This document shows positions 22,301 through 33,251 of a stretch of DNA of 64,000 nt, in pieces. Location of the stretch: contig CAKMRJ010003334.1 of assembly GCA_928212115.1 (NCBI GenBank), forward strand, positions 104,874,843 to 104,938,842, read 5' to 3'. Positions within the stretch are counted from its first letter, which is position 1; each line of letters begins with the position of its first letter. The notes beneath the pieces were generated by a model. That model searched no databases and was not told the DNA's origin. It saw only the letters and a list, made by a program, of their open reading frames with translations. Source of the DNA: Lactuca virosa (taxonomy: Eukaryota; Streptophyta; Magnoliopsida; Asterales; Asteraceae). A program made the translations under genes and the position numbers.

Positions 22301-22785
22301 ATTAAGGCTAAAAAACTGCATACAAATGGTTGAATGTATGTTGTTATTTCACGCAAAAAAATAGTGATTTTATCACTTAAAATCACTCAATATTAAAGCT
22401 AAGTGCAGAAAAATTACTTGAATGTACGTTGCTATTTTATGCAAAAAAACAACGTTTTTAACACTTTAAAATCATTCAATATTAAGGCTAAAAAACTGCA
22501 CACAAATGGTTGAATGTATGTTATTATTTCACGCAAAAATAGTGCTTTTATCACTCAATATTAAAGCTAAGTGCAGAAAAATTACTTGAATGTACGTTGC
22601 TATTTTATGCAAAAAAACAACGTTTTTAACACTTTAAAATCATTCAATATTAAGGCTAAAAAACTGCACACAAATGGTTGAATGTATGTTGTTATTTCAC
22701 GCAAAAAATAGTGTTTTTATCAATTAAAATCACTCAATATTAAAGCTAAGTGCAAAAAATTACTTTATAAGTGTAGAAAAATACA
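22301..22785. repeat. Tandem repeat of about 170-180 bp, about 2.7 copies
   Basis: Units start with ATTAAGGCTAAAAAACTGCA at 22301, 22481 and 22649. Each also contains a diverged inner copy beginning ATTAAAGCTAAGTGCAG, so the repeat has a two-step history. It lies in the non-coding part of the Harbinger element. No function is apparent. Confidence 0.85.
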
Positions 22786-22789
22786 AACT

Positions 22790-24337
22790 ATGTTTACTTC
22801 AAAAAATTACTCAATTAATTCTTGAAATTATAAAATCTCTCAATAAATGCAGAAAAATAAAAACTAATTTGTGATACATATTTACTTCAAAAAATCAGTA
22901 CAATACAATTCCATTCCTGATTTTTGTTTTGATTCCCAAATTGATACAGTACAAGTGACATTCAAAATTATCATTCAAGTTCATCAATAGCAACAAATCA
23001 AATTGATACCATATTTTCTTTTACTTCCAAAATCATAGCAGTAAAAGGAAATTTTGAGTCCAATCAATGCCAAAAAAATGGGTACAGTACAATTAACATC
23101 ATAACGATAAAAAAAGTGATTCCTAATTTTGTTTTGGCTGCCAAAATTGATACGTAAAGAAAAGATATGAACATATTTTTTTTACCATAATCCAGTTGTA
23201 TGCCAAAATTGACTATTGTAGAAGCAAATATTAGTCAAAAGTCGCCGATAGAGATGAATATTGGATAGCAAGGTATTTGGTGATGACAGCTCTAGAATTC
23301 AGAAACTTGAGGAGTTGAAAGAAACCATGAGAGTTTACAAACGAAGCTAAAAATTAACCATAAACTACTCATCTTCAAACTTTCATCACTCCATCAAATT
23401 GCCGCCACCACCATCATCAGCAAAAAAGCCGAGAGTTTTTGAGTTCTAATTCTGTCATATACCAGAATACAAAGGGAGAAGAAAGGAAGCTTCGGCAGCA
23501 GCAAAAAAATCAACAGCAAGAAGGGAAAAACGAATGAAAGAGACAACAGGAAAAGAAAAAAAAAGACAAAAGAAGCAGGAACGAACCTCTATGGAAAGTC
23601 TCCGGTGCGGCTGTGGGTTGTGACGATCTTTGGCCGGTGGGGAGGAGATGGCTAACAGTGGTGGCTTCACAAGGGACGACATCAACAATCGAGAGCACAA
23701 CCTTGTCTGATCGGAGATTGGTGGTGGAGTGAGGCAGGGGGTCGAGGGTTGAGGCGTCGATGGAGATGTATCAGATGAGCGAGTTCGTTCAAGGGAATAG
23801 AAAGTATGGGACGTTTTTTTTAGGTCGAAAGCCCGCAGATTTGAGAAATGGGTAGTCTATGTCTATGTTGTGAAGACCTCGCGCAAACGTTTTTAGATCT
23901 CAGCTTTTCGAAAAAACAAACACCCTGCGAGGATAAAAGTTTGCGCCTTGTCTGCGAGGCGCATACAAAAATGATCGAGAAGAGCTTTTGAAAAAAAAAA
24001 CAAACACCACCTTTAACTCTTCATTTCTTATATTTTTGGAAATGTCTCATAATGAAAACTCATCGAATGAATATGATGAATGAGAAATACGAGTTGTCCA
24101 ACATAATCAACAATTTGATGAAATTGTTTATTTTTTTAAACGAAAATCTATCCTACTCCTAATCTAATCCTAAATACCATTTATATCTCCTAGTGAAACT
24201 TGAACCTATGATCTCTCATTTGAGAGAGTCATTCCTTACCGTTAGGCCAAATGTCATTTTATGTGTGAAAAGTTGGACTTAATTAGAGTGGAAGAGAGAG
24301 AGAAATTGATTTTTAAATTAATTTCATTTGATTTTGG
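22790..24337. other. Harbinger 5' side and spacer, no supported gene
   Basis: 22790-23440 is AT-rich with CAAAATTGATAC-like repeats. 23455-23760 is a GC-richer patch whose minus-strand ORFs (81 and 62 codons) overlap in two frames and show no domain; it may be the transposon's own 5' UTR or promoter. 24012-24337 is plain AT-rich sequence up to the foldback. Confidence 0.4.
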
Positions 24338-26029
24338 GAAAACTACAATAAAGTCCCTACATATTGGCCTCATAATCGATTTAGCCTTTATATTTTTTTT
24401 TATTCAATTAAGTCCCCAATATCGGTAATCATATTCAATTTAACCCTTTGACCCGGTCAACAGGTCATCCAACTTTCAAAAATTACATTTTTGGCCCAGA
24501 TTTCAAACTTTATTACAAATTTGGTCCAAAATTTACATTTTTGGCCAAGATTTTAAATTTTTTTTTACAAATTTGGTCCAAAATTTACCCTTTTTGCCCA
24601 AATTTTAGAATTTTATTATGAATTCATCCTAACTTTAGTTTTTTTTACAACTTTTTTTCTCAAAAGTTTGTTTCTAATATGTTTTTTCTTTAAAACTCAT
24701 ATTTATACAAAAAAAAACATATTTTCACATAAAAATCTTATTTTTTCTATATAAAAACTTTTTTTAAAAACTTTTGTATATGAAATATCTAATTATAAAA
24801 ATAGGTTTGGATTATTTGTGTGATTTCTCTTAAAAAATCAATTAAGAAATTAAAAGTAACCCTAAATTATACTATTAAATTATAGTTTGTCAAAAACTAG
24901 TTACACTAATTACCCTAAATTAAAAGTAACCCTAAATTATACTATTAATATAGAGATTTTAATATGTGTTCTATTTAGTGTGTATTCCTTTTTCTATGAG
25001 ATTTTAATATAGTTGTTTATATGTATTTTTCAATCTGTTGCATCTTCGTAAATTAAATCATACCTTCGATCACATATATATGACGAAAGGTATGTAAAGT
25101 TGTTCTAATCTCATATATGACAATCCATATTGATTTCAGCAGGAGTTATAATTATCAACGTTTGTAATACTTTTTTACATTTGTTAAATGCCCTTTTCTG
25201 CCAAAAACCTCCTTATCGACAAATGACAATTGCTCCATTCTAGATAGTTATTTTTTGTTATTACAACAAACAAAATTGACACATGAATCCGATTTTACAA
25301 AGAAGTTTAAATAAAGAAATCCAAAGTGATGATGAACTATATGTATGAACATGTATTCAGCGAGAAACAAAAAATATGAAGTTTTCAATATGTAGCATCT
25401 TCTATTATTTAAACTTTTCCTATAAATGTGATTAAAGAACAAATAAATAATATTAAAATGAGTGTAACTAGTTTTTGAAAAACTATAATTTAATAGTATA
25501 ATTTAGGGCTACTTTTAATTTCTTAATTGATTTTTTAAGAGAAATCACACAAATAATCCAAACCTATTTTTATAATTAGATATTTCATATACAAAAAAGT
25601 TTTTAAAAAAAGTTTTTATATAGAAAAAATAAGATTTTTATATGAAAATATGTTTTTTTTGTATAAATATGAGTTTTAAAGAAAAAAACATATTAGAAAC
25701 AAACTTTTGAGAAAAAAAGTTGTAAAGAAAACTAAAGTTAGGATGAATTCATAATAAAATTCTAAAATTTGGGCAAAAAGGGTAAATTTTGGACCAAAAT
25801 TGTAAAAAACTTTAAAATCTGGGCTAAAAGTGTAAATTTTGAACCAAATTTGTAATAAATTTTGAAATCTGGGCCGAAAATGTAATTTTTGAAAGTTGGA
25901 TAACCTGCTGACCGGGTCAAATGGTTAAATTGAATACGATTACCGGTATTTGAGACTTAATTGAATAAAAAAATATATAAGAGCTAAATCGATTATGATA
26001 CCAATATTAGGGATTTTATTGCAGTTTCT
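24338..26029. mobile_element. Foldback element with 570-bp inverted arms
   Basis: The left arm 24338-24907 and right arm 25461-26029 are inverted copies, matching from AAAACTACAATAAAGTCCCT at the outer end to AAAACTAGTTACACT at the inner end with scattered differences. The 553-bp loop is AT-rich and holds no gene. Each arm contains diverged tandem units around ACAAATTTGGTCCAAAATTT. Long arms without coding capacity fit a foldback or TIR-MULE type non-autonomous element. I could not find a clean target duplication. The right arm ends about 278 bp upstream of the FKBP TATA box. Confidence 0.8.
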
Positions 26030-26267
26030 AGTGATGAAGAGTAATCTAAGCTCTTTGATGAAAAGAACATGACCGGTTCCAAAAAGAAAACAAGAACACG
26101 TGGTTTGCTTGCCGTTCGATTCACACCGTTGCGTCTCCAACAACGAATCTGTGATCCGCAACACAGAGGATAACGTACTCCTGCAAACGTAAACGTGATC
26201 TCTCTCGAATGATCCTGGCCCTTCTTCACCTCTTTTTTTTCTTCGTCTAAGTAACTAACCCCTTTCG

Positions 26268-26280
26268 GAACCCTCTAGAA
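26268..26280 (+). promoter_or_regulatory. Possible heat-shock element of the FKBP gene
   Basis: GAACCCTCTAGAA has two GAA units with the 7-base spacing of GAA-NN-TTC-NN-GAA; the middle unit is CTC instead of TTC. It lies 27 bp upstream of the TATA box. Heat induction of ROF1-type genes is known in Arabidopsis; its role here is inferred. Confidence 0.35.
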
Positions 26281-26306
26281 CCCTTTTACATTTACAGCCA
26301 CCTGTC

Positions 26307-26314
26307 TATAAAAG
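26307..26314 (+). promoter_or_regulatory. TATA box of the FKBP gene
   Basis: TATAAAAG lies 113 bp upstream of the start codon, so transcription probably starts near 26340 in the CATACATACAATC stretch, giving a 5' UTR of about 90 nt. Confidence 0.7.
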
Positions 26315-26426
26315 CCTCAAAATCTCGATTTTCCTCATACATACAATCATTTCTCTCGGATTCACGATTTTTTTTTGCTTGTCGATTTTGCATTATAGCA
26401 GCGAGATTTGATATCGGTATAGCACA

Positions 26427-29292
26427 ATGGAGGATGATTTTGACTTTCCCGCAGCTGGAGCAATGAACGATGAAATGATGGATGATACGCCGTATGATGC
26501 TCCGGGGACATTAAAGGTTGGCGAGGAAAAGGAGATCGGTGATCAAGGTTTGAAGAAGAAACTTCTTAAGGAAGGTGAAAGTTGGGAGACTCCAGAAAAT
26601 GGCGATGAGGTCGAAGGTATAATTCAGCATTGATGCTGGTTTTGCTGATTATTATTTATCTTCGAACTCGTAATTGTATTGATTTTGATTTCAATTCGAA
26701 TATGTTACAGTACATTATACTGGAACCTTGCTTGACGGGACTCAGTTCGATTCCAGCCGTGATAGAGGAACTCCGTTCAAGTTTACTCTCGGTCAAGGTG
26801 AGGATTCTCGTTCTTACGATATGTAGTTATCTATCTTCTTCTTCTGAGTCTTAAATCATTGACGATCTTATTTCGTGATGTCTATTTGATAGAGTATGCT
26901 CGTTATGGTGCTCTTAATAGATAGTTTTTCATGTTTATTCATCTAATGCAGATGCACTAGTGACAAATATAAATGATCGTTATCCTTGATTGATTCTCGG
27001 TACCTTAGATTAGCTGTCAACGGCGATTAGGTTTTGTTTTTTCAATCTAGATGAACTTATTGCTAAAACTTTCATGATGTTTATTTTGTTTTAAATCACT
27101 ATGAAGCTTTGATATGATCCAATGCACATCTTGTCTGCTCATTACTTGCGTCGAATAGGATATATAAATTCTCAACCATGAAAACATATTTCAATAAATG
27201 AAACAGTCCGCACTTCTTGTGTTGTGTTATTTATATCAATAAATGACACTATTGCTCACTATTGATAGGTCAAGTAATTAAAGGATGGGATCAGGGAATC
27301 AAAACAATGAAGAAGGGTGAGAATGCACTCTTCACCATTCCTGCTGAGCTTGCATATGGCGCTTCTGGTTCACCTCCAACCATCCCACCAAACGCCACTC
27401 TACAGTTCGATGTACAACTACTTTCCTGGTCTAGTGTCAAGGACATTTGCAAGGATGGCGGAATCTTCAAGAAGATTGTTAAGAAAGGAGAGAAGTGGGA
27501 GAACCCAAAGGACCTTGATGAAGTTTTAGGTATCTCTTTTGTTATCACCATAACCTTTTGATACACAAACATGTTGTTGATTTGAACTCACCGCGTTCAT
27601 TGCTAATGGTTCTGCAGTGAATTATGAAGTTCGACTTGAGGATGGGACTTTAGTCGCAAAAGCTGATGGAGTAGAGTTCACTGTCCAAGATGGTAATTTC
27701 CCTGGATGATCAATACTCTTCTACTCCTGTTGTGGTGGTTGCTTTTGTTTATTGCTGACGTCATTGTTTCTTCAGGACACTTCTGCCCTGCGTTGTCAAA
27801 GGCTGTGAAAACAATGAAGAAAGCAGAAAAGGCCGTTCTTACAGTTAAACCTCAATGTAAGTGTGTTTCTTTCAAGTACGCTTTTAAATCAAAGTTAATT
27901 TCGTTGCTAGTTATGAGTTATGACTTAGTTTTTTCATGGTTGCAGATGGATTTGGGGAGAAGGGGAAACAAGCTTCGGGTAATGAAACTGGAGTTCCAGC
28001 AAATGCTACACTTCAAATTACTTTAGAGCTTGTATCATGGAATATCGTCTCAAACATTACCACTGACAAAAAGGTTGTGAAGAAAATCTTGAAAGAAGGA
28101 GAAGGATATGAGCGCCCAAATGAAGGAGCTATTGTTCAATGTAACTTGTGGGTCTTTTCATTATAATTTGACAATTTAGTATATAACACATTGGTTTCTG
28201 AAAATTTGGTTTTTAAATTGATAGTGACATTGATTGGTAAGCTGCAAGATGGCACCATATTCTTTAAAGCCGACCCTTTTGATTTCAAAACAGACGAAGG
28301 TATATATAAAAACATCAAGAATCTTGATAAAGTTCCATACTTGAAATTCAATTGTACTCAATACTCTATATTTCACAGAGCAAGTAATCGATGGGCTTGA
28401 TAGAGCTGTGTTAACAATGAAGAAAGGCGAAGTAGCTGTTCTCACAATCGCACCTGAGTATGCATTTGGTTCTTCAGAGTCCAAGCAAGAATTAGCAGTT
28501 GTTCCTCCCAATTCTACTGTCATCTATGAAATCGAGCTTATCTCTTTTGTGAAGGTCAGTTTAGTAATTTCATCTCAATACTAAGTTATTTCCAGTAAAG
28601 GGTAATTGACACACATTGCTATTTTTTCTTGCAGGAAAAAGAATCATGGGATATGATCACCCCAGAAAAGATCGAAGCAGCTGGGAAAAAGAAGGAAGAA
28701 GGGAACATGTTGTTTAAAGCTGGGAAATATGAGAAAGCTTCGAAGAGATATGAGAAGGGTGTGAAGTACATTGACTATGACGCTTCTTTTAGTGAGGAAG
28801 AAAAGAAGCAAGCGAAAGTGTTGAAGGTTTCCTGCAATCTGAACAATGCAGCTTGTAAGCTGAAGATGAAGGAGTATAAAGAGGCAGAGAAGCTATGCAC
28901 GAAGGTGTTGGAAATGGAGAGCAGGAATGTGAAGGCGTTGTACAGGAGAGCTCAAGCGTATATTAATGTTGGTGATTTGGATTTGGCTGAAATTGATATA
29001 AAAAAGGCACTTGAAATAGAGCCTGAGAATAGGGATGTGAAGATGGAGTATAAGGTGTTGAAGGAGAAGATGAGGGAGTATAATAAGAAGGATGCTAAGT
29101 TTTATGGGAATATGTTTGCTAAGCTATCGGGAGCTGATTCAAAAGTAAGTATTGCTTGTTTTTGACTTTTGACTTTTGACTTTTGTGTTGTGGGATGTTT
29201 GATTATATCCAAATGTGATTGTTTTGGTATTGGTGCAGAAGAAGATGGCTCCCAAGGAGGTTGCTCCAATGACTATCGACAGCAAGGCGTAA
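26427..29292 (+). CDS. ROF1: FKBP-type peptidyl-prolyl isomerase with TPR domain (ROF1/FKBP62-like)
   Basis: Ten exons join in frame with GT-AG introns: 26427-26616, 26711-26797, 27269-27529, 27618-27692, 27776-27856, 27946-28140, 28225-28299, 28379-28554, 28635-29144, 29239-29292, giving 567 residues (Arabidopsis ROF1 is about 550). Three FKBP domains lie near 55-150, 170-263 and 285-379. The first keeps the catalytic pattern HYTGTLLDGTQFDSSRD, then QVIKGWDQG, then AELAYG. The second and third lack the pocket Trp (HFCPALSKA, QVIDGLDRA) and are probably structural. A three-repeat TPR region (about 396-515: EEGNMLFKAGKYEKASKRYE, NNAACKLKMKEYKEAEKLC, ALYRRAQAYI) should bind the Hsp90 C-terminal MEEVD tail. 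The family are cytosolic and nuclear co-chaperones linked to heat tolerance. All splice sites look normal and no stop is seen. The symbol is by family resemblance; the ROF2/FKBP65 paralogue is the alternative. Confidence 0.93.
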
Positions 29293-29383
29293 TAAACAAA
29301 GGTTCCCATTTCCATTTCCATCACCTTTTTTTTATTGGTTGTTTGGAGGCCTAAATCGTGATGAATGAGGATACATTTCAGTG

Positions 29384-29389
29384 AATAAA
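29384..29389 (+). terminator. Polyadenylation signal of the FKBP gene
   Basis: AATAAA lies 92 bp after the stop codon in an AT-rich 3' flank, and a transcript end shortly downstream would fit. Other AT-rich signals nearby could be used as well. Confidence 0.45.
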
Positions 29390-29939
29390 GATTTATCGTT
29401 TAAGCTCATGCTTTGAGATCATTAAAGATTGTTTTATGTTTTAGATTTGATGAGAAATTTTGAACACGTGATAATATATATCTTCATGAATAATAATGCA
29501 TAACCAACCAACTTACCAACATAGTCATATATACAAGGCAACTTGCTCTCTTGAACAAAAGTGTTGGGGCTCTATCGGATTTTTGATTTTCTTGGTTGTA
29601 CATTTGTTTAGTTTCATTCTAATTAATTATTGGATAGGTCGCTAAAGGTGAAAATGAGAAAAAAATAAAGTTTTTTTCTTTCTTTTTCACATGACTTGAA
29701 AGACACTTTAAGTCGGATGAAAAAATGATCAAGTTCATCTTTTCTTAGGCTTATAACATCAATGACCGGGCAAAGTGGGTGTTTTTTGTAATGAAAATGA
29801 TTTAAAAATTGAAATAGGCTTTTGAAGAGTTGCAATGTTTATTGTTAAAGACATGTTATCATACCCAAAATTTGCCATCTCACATGTCATGTCATCTTTA
29901 ATACCATTTGATTTATGTAGGAAATAATGTGTAAATGTT

Positions 29940-30130
29940 ATAACATACAAAGAGAGTTAGAAAGAAATTAGGTTTTTGATTGGTTAATTCTTACGTTACT
30001 TCACGTGGCCATGATAATATTTTTTAACATAACATCAAATAACATGAGAGGGGGGCGATATACAAGGCGTTATAACGCCGTTTTTTGATTGTCACGTCTG
30101 AAAAACGCGCAAGCGCGTTGCCTGCTACCA
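29940..30130. mobile_element. Probable MITE-like insertion with two perfect palindromes
   Basis: This stretch is present in the FKBP 3' flank but absent from the second copy of that flank (35770-35850), so it looks like an insertion; the borders are approximate. It contains GGCGTTATAACGCC (30066-30079, a perfect palindrome followed by T6) and AACGCGC-AA-GCGCGTT (30104-30119). No ORF of note. Confidence 0.5.
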
Positions 30131-30595
30131 CCCGTCTTAGTCATCCATTTTGATTTAAAGAAGCGTGAGACATTTCTAGAAGATTTTGGAGGTAGACATT
30201 TCCATTTTTGAGGTATATGTGTGAGTTTTAGAGTTTTGTAAAATGCTATGAATAAACGAATTTCTATTGTCGTATTGGTGGTTGGTGGGTGTCTTTGTAT
30301 CTTGAAACAAACATTTGGTAGACTATCTTGTGTACAATAAAAAAGTATATGCATGTAGGGGCGGACGCAAGAATTGATGGTAGGTGTTGTCGAATTCTTT
30401 TTTTCTGAACAAACATAATATAAAACCGAAAAATAATTCATTACGTCTAATAAAAAAAAAAGCGATCAATTACATAAAAAGTTTAAAAACATAACAACAA
30501 TTTAAATTTGTCTTCTTTGCAACATCTTTTGAAACCGAATGAATTGATTGATTGGTGATTGGAGTTTGGGAAGATAATTCACCACTTTCATTAGA
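30131..30595. other. FKBP 3' flank, no gene
   Basis: 30131-30310 continues the duplicated FKBP flank; 30311-30595 is AT-rich and unremarkable. A 123-codon minus-strand ORF (30070-30441) crosses the palindromes and has no recognisable domain. Confidence 0.4.
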
Positions 30596-31068
30596 AACAT
30601 AGCAATTTCAACAATTCAAGATAAGTCAATAAAGACAACAAGATTGAGAGTTGAGACATAGCAATTTTATTTCAACAAATCAAACAACAAGTCAATAATA
30701 TCAATAGCAATTTCAACAATTCAAGATAAAAACATAGCAATTTCGATTTCAATTTAAACAAATTGGTAAAATTTCAACTTACTTGCTTTCATCAAACTAA
30801 ATTACTACTACTTTCATCAAATCATCCAATTGCTTCAATAAAAGCATACCAAATTGGTCAATGACATCAATAGAAAAATAGCAATTTCAACAATTCAAGA
30901 TAAGTCAATAAAGACAATAAGATTGAGAGTTGAGTCATAGCAATTTTATTTCACCAAATCAAACAACAAGTCAATAACATCAATAGCAATTTCAACAATT
31001 CAAGATAAAAACATAGCAATTTCGATTTCAATCTAAACAAATTGGTAAAATTTCAACTTACTTGCTTT
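30596..31068. repeat. Direct repeat of about 200 bp, two copies
   Basis: The block starting AGCAATTTCAACAATTCAAG and ending TTTCAACTTACTTGCTTT occurs at about 30600-30800 and again at about 30877-31068, nearly identical. Inner copies of AGCAATTTCAACAATTCAAG recur within each block. It lies directly beside the MITE at 31076. Confidence 0.8.
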
Positions 31069-31075
31069 ATTCTTA

Positions 31076-31384
31076 GAGGGTGTTTGGGGTTACTTTTAGA
31101 ATGACTTTTGGCTTCTAACTTTTCTAAAAAATCAAAAAATAAACAAAAAATGTTTGGGTAATAGAAAAGTCCTTTTGAAAATGACTTTTGCATAGAGGAA
31201 AATAAGGGCTTTCAAAAAGTCACAAAAACATGACTTTTTGTGACTTTTTGTAAGTTTACATGTAAAAGTTAACACAATTTCTTTTACTAATCCAAACATT
31301 TTTTAAAGAGCTCCTTTCACAAAAAGTCCTTAGTCCTTCAGCAAAAAGGACTTTTGATCTTGAAAAGTAATCCCAAACACCCCC
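31076..31384. mobile_element. Tourist-like MITE, TSD TTA
   Basis: 309 bp flanked by TTA on both sides (31073-31075 and 31385-31387). The ends are inverted: GAGGGTGTTTGGGGTTACTT and the reverse complement of GGGGGTGTTTGGGATTACTT. The 3-bp TTA duplication and G-rich TIR fit PIF/Harbinger-derived MITEs. It has no coding capacity, so it would have been moved by a transposase in trans. Confidence 0.85.
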
Positions 31385-31387
31385 TTA

Positions 31388-32822
31388 GGCTAGGCATTGG
31401 AGATTACTTGGAGTCTTTGGAGTCAAATTGAACAATGAGATTCAATTTTTGCTAGTGAATCAAGAAGACAACATTAGGATTTAGGTAGCCATGGAGCTCA
31501 TGGGATGGTCGAACGAAAGCAGCGCTGCAGTGATTTTTTTTTCTTCTGTCGAATACAATGCCTTTTGAACTCTCAAGTCGACGTTTTTTTTCCTTCGGCC
31601 GGTTGGACTATTTTACAAGTGGACCAAGTCCAAACTTCCAATTGGACTATTTTACAAATGCCATTGGGCTTTTTTCTTAGGCTTATTTGTTTTTTTTGGG
31701 CCAAAATTAATAGGGTTTTTGGACTAATAATTATGAGCTTAAGTTGTAAACTAATTATAACTTTAGGTTGTAAATATATTTTTGGCATTCGTTGATCCAA
31801 TAGAGTGACAATTTTTTTTACGTAGTTGCCATTTTTTTACGTAGTAACACAATAGGTAAAAAAAATTTGAAAAAATTATCACCACGTACATGGAAACTAG
31901 GTGGTTCCGATGCCACACCGGACACCTAGTAAAAACCGCTTTTGTATGCATGTCAAGCGTAGTATATGCCTATGGAAGGTTATAGTTGGGAAAGACTTAG
32001 TAATTTAAATGTGTTTTTCTCGTTTGTGGAAATCATTTGTTGGGTGTATTAATTATATAAGTTTGATGCATATTTTTCTAGTGTTAATGTTTGTTTTGAT
32101 ATACATATACGACACAAAGTTCAATTTCTTGATGTTCAATGTAATTATGTAAATATATTTTTCTGGTTTATGACATGTTCAATTCAAGGATGTGTAGATT
32201 CAATATGGGTTACATAAGACGTTGACGGGGAAATTAGCCATATTTCCAGTGGTGCGGTAATTATGATTCATCTGTGTCTCACAAAGAATGTTCTCGTATA
32301 TGTTCATGAAGGAGTTTTGCAAAAAAAAAAGATTGAATAGTTGCATCAAGGCAAAAAAGTAAAAAATTGAATTGATTGTCTTTGAAGGAAAATAGTTTCA
32401 TATTCTTCATATGAATATGGAAACTATGATGTGTTGGAAAGAGACCTTGGAGCGGTTGATATGTTGGAAGTGTGGTTAGTGAAATTGTCCAGATCAAACA
32501 CATTCAACAAAAAAATGATTCGATAAAGTAAGTGATAGTCTCTTTTCTAAAGGAAGTGTGGTCAGTGAAATCTACTTCTAAAATTCCACTTAAATCTAGA
32601 ACGACACTTGAAACGTCGATCTCAATGAGCCAGGACAACATCTGATATCGTTGGGGTATCGTTTTTTTGGTAGCGTGGTTTATTCAAGTTGTGGTACTCT
32701 TTTATGGTGATGCATGATAATTATATGTATTTAGGATTATGATTTTCAGTTGAATATGATGTTTCTTTTGGTGTTGGTTTAGTTTCTTTCATTTATCTGA
32801 GATACAGATTATTGAGATTTTG
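31388..32822. other. AT-rich sequence without a supported gene
   Basis: Short ORFs here (for example 31505-31795) carry no domain. Diverged words such as TTGGACTATTTTACAA (31605 and 31642) repeat locally. I see no RNA gene or terminal repeats. Confidence 0.4.
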
Positions 32823-33251
32823 TCTATGTTTTATGGGAATATATGTCTGGAGCTCAAAAGTAAGTGAGTCTCTTTTTTGTATTTCTTGTTCGATTGATAT
32901 TTATTGTTTTTGTGTTGTGAGATGTTTGATTCTGAATATGATTGTTTTGGTGCAGAAGAAGATGGCTCTCGAGAAATTTGGAACGCATGAGAATATGCAT
33001 AACCAAGTAACCAACCAACTTAGCAACATAGTAATATAAAGAGTATTGCTCTCTTGAACAAAAACTAATGTAGTTTCAGTGTTAGCAACTATGCCAATGA
33101 TACTCAAAAGACATTTAGATAATTACCGAAAAAAGATGCGGAGGACTAACGTGTACATAGGTTGCCTGTGGGTAGTTGAAGGTGAAAACGATAAAACAAT
33201 AACAAAAGCCTTTTCTTTCTTTCTTTTCACCCGACTTGAAAGACGCTTTTA

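Larger units (their letters stand above)
19012..22302 (-). pseudogene. Harbinger (DDE_4) transposase, split by a hAT element
   Basis: On the minus strand the first recognisable exon (about 22302-22047) gives GALEGTLKHV and CYQNVLAICDFN, then FTFVVAGWEG; the second (from about 21983) gives YYLCDAVYAHTRGFMAPYHN, then NVIERAFGVLKARFP, which ends at the hAT insertion (21783). It resumes at 19261 with LKMMAPFPF, then MACFALHNFIRKE. A TGA follows at about 19167, then an acidic tail to about 19012. Where the family usually has the first catalytic Asp (GALDGT) this copy has Glu. The N-terminal third is not visible upstream of 22302. The transposase cuts and pastes DNA at TWA sites; this copy is dead. 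Confidence 0.75.
18698..24011 (-). mobile_element. PIF/Harbinger-type element interrupted by a hAT element
   Basis: The ends are inverted: left GGTGCTGTTTGTTTTTCTG (from about 18700), right the reverse complement of GGTGGTGTTTGTTTTTTT (to about 24010). Next to both are TA-rich triplets, as expected for the 3-bp TWA target duplications of this superfamily; the exact TSD is blurred. Subterminal parts carry TCTGCAGTCTGC-like and TGTCTGCGAGGCGCA-like words. The inside holds a minus-strand DDE_4-type transposase, a tandem repeat (22301-22785) and a stretch of about 1.1 kb without a gene (22790-23900). Without the hAT insertion it is about 2.8 kb. No MYB-like second gene is seen. Confidence 0.7.

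Noticed and set aside
23455..23700. 81-codon minus-strand ORF with a hydrophobic stretch
   Set aside because: Overlaps another frame, has no domain, and lies in the non-coding part of a Harbinger element.
30066..30086. GGCGTTATAACGCC plus T-run looks like a bacterial intrinsic terminator
   Set aside because: Nuclear plant context and position inside a likely MITE insertion; no operon or bacterial gene nearby.
30070..30441. 123-codon minus-strand ORF
   Set aside because: Runs through the palindromes and FKBP flank; not kept in the duplicated copy.
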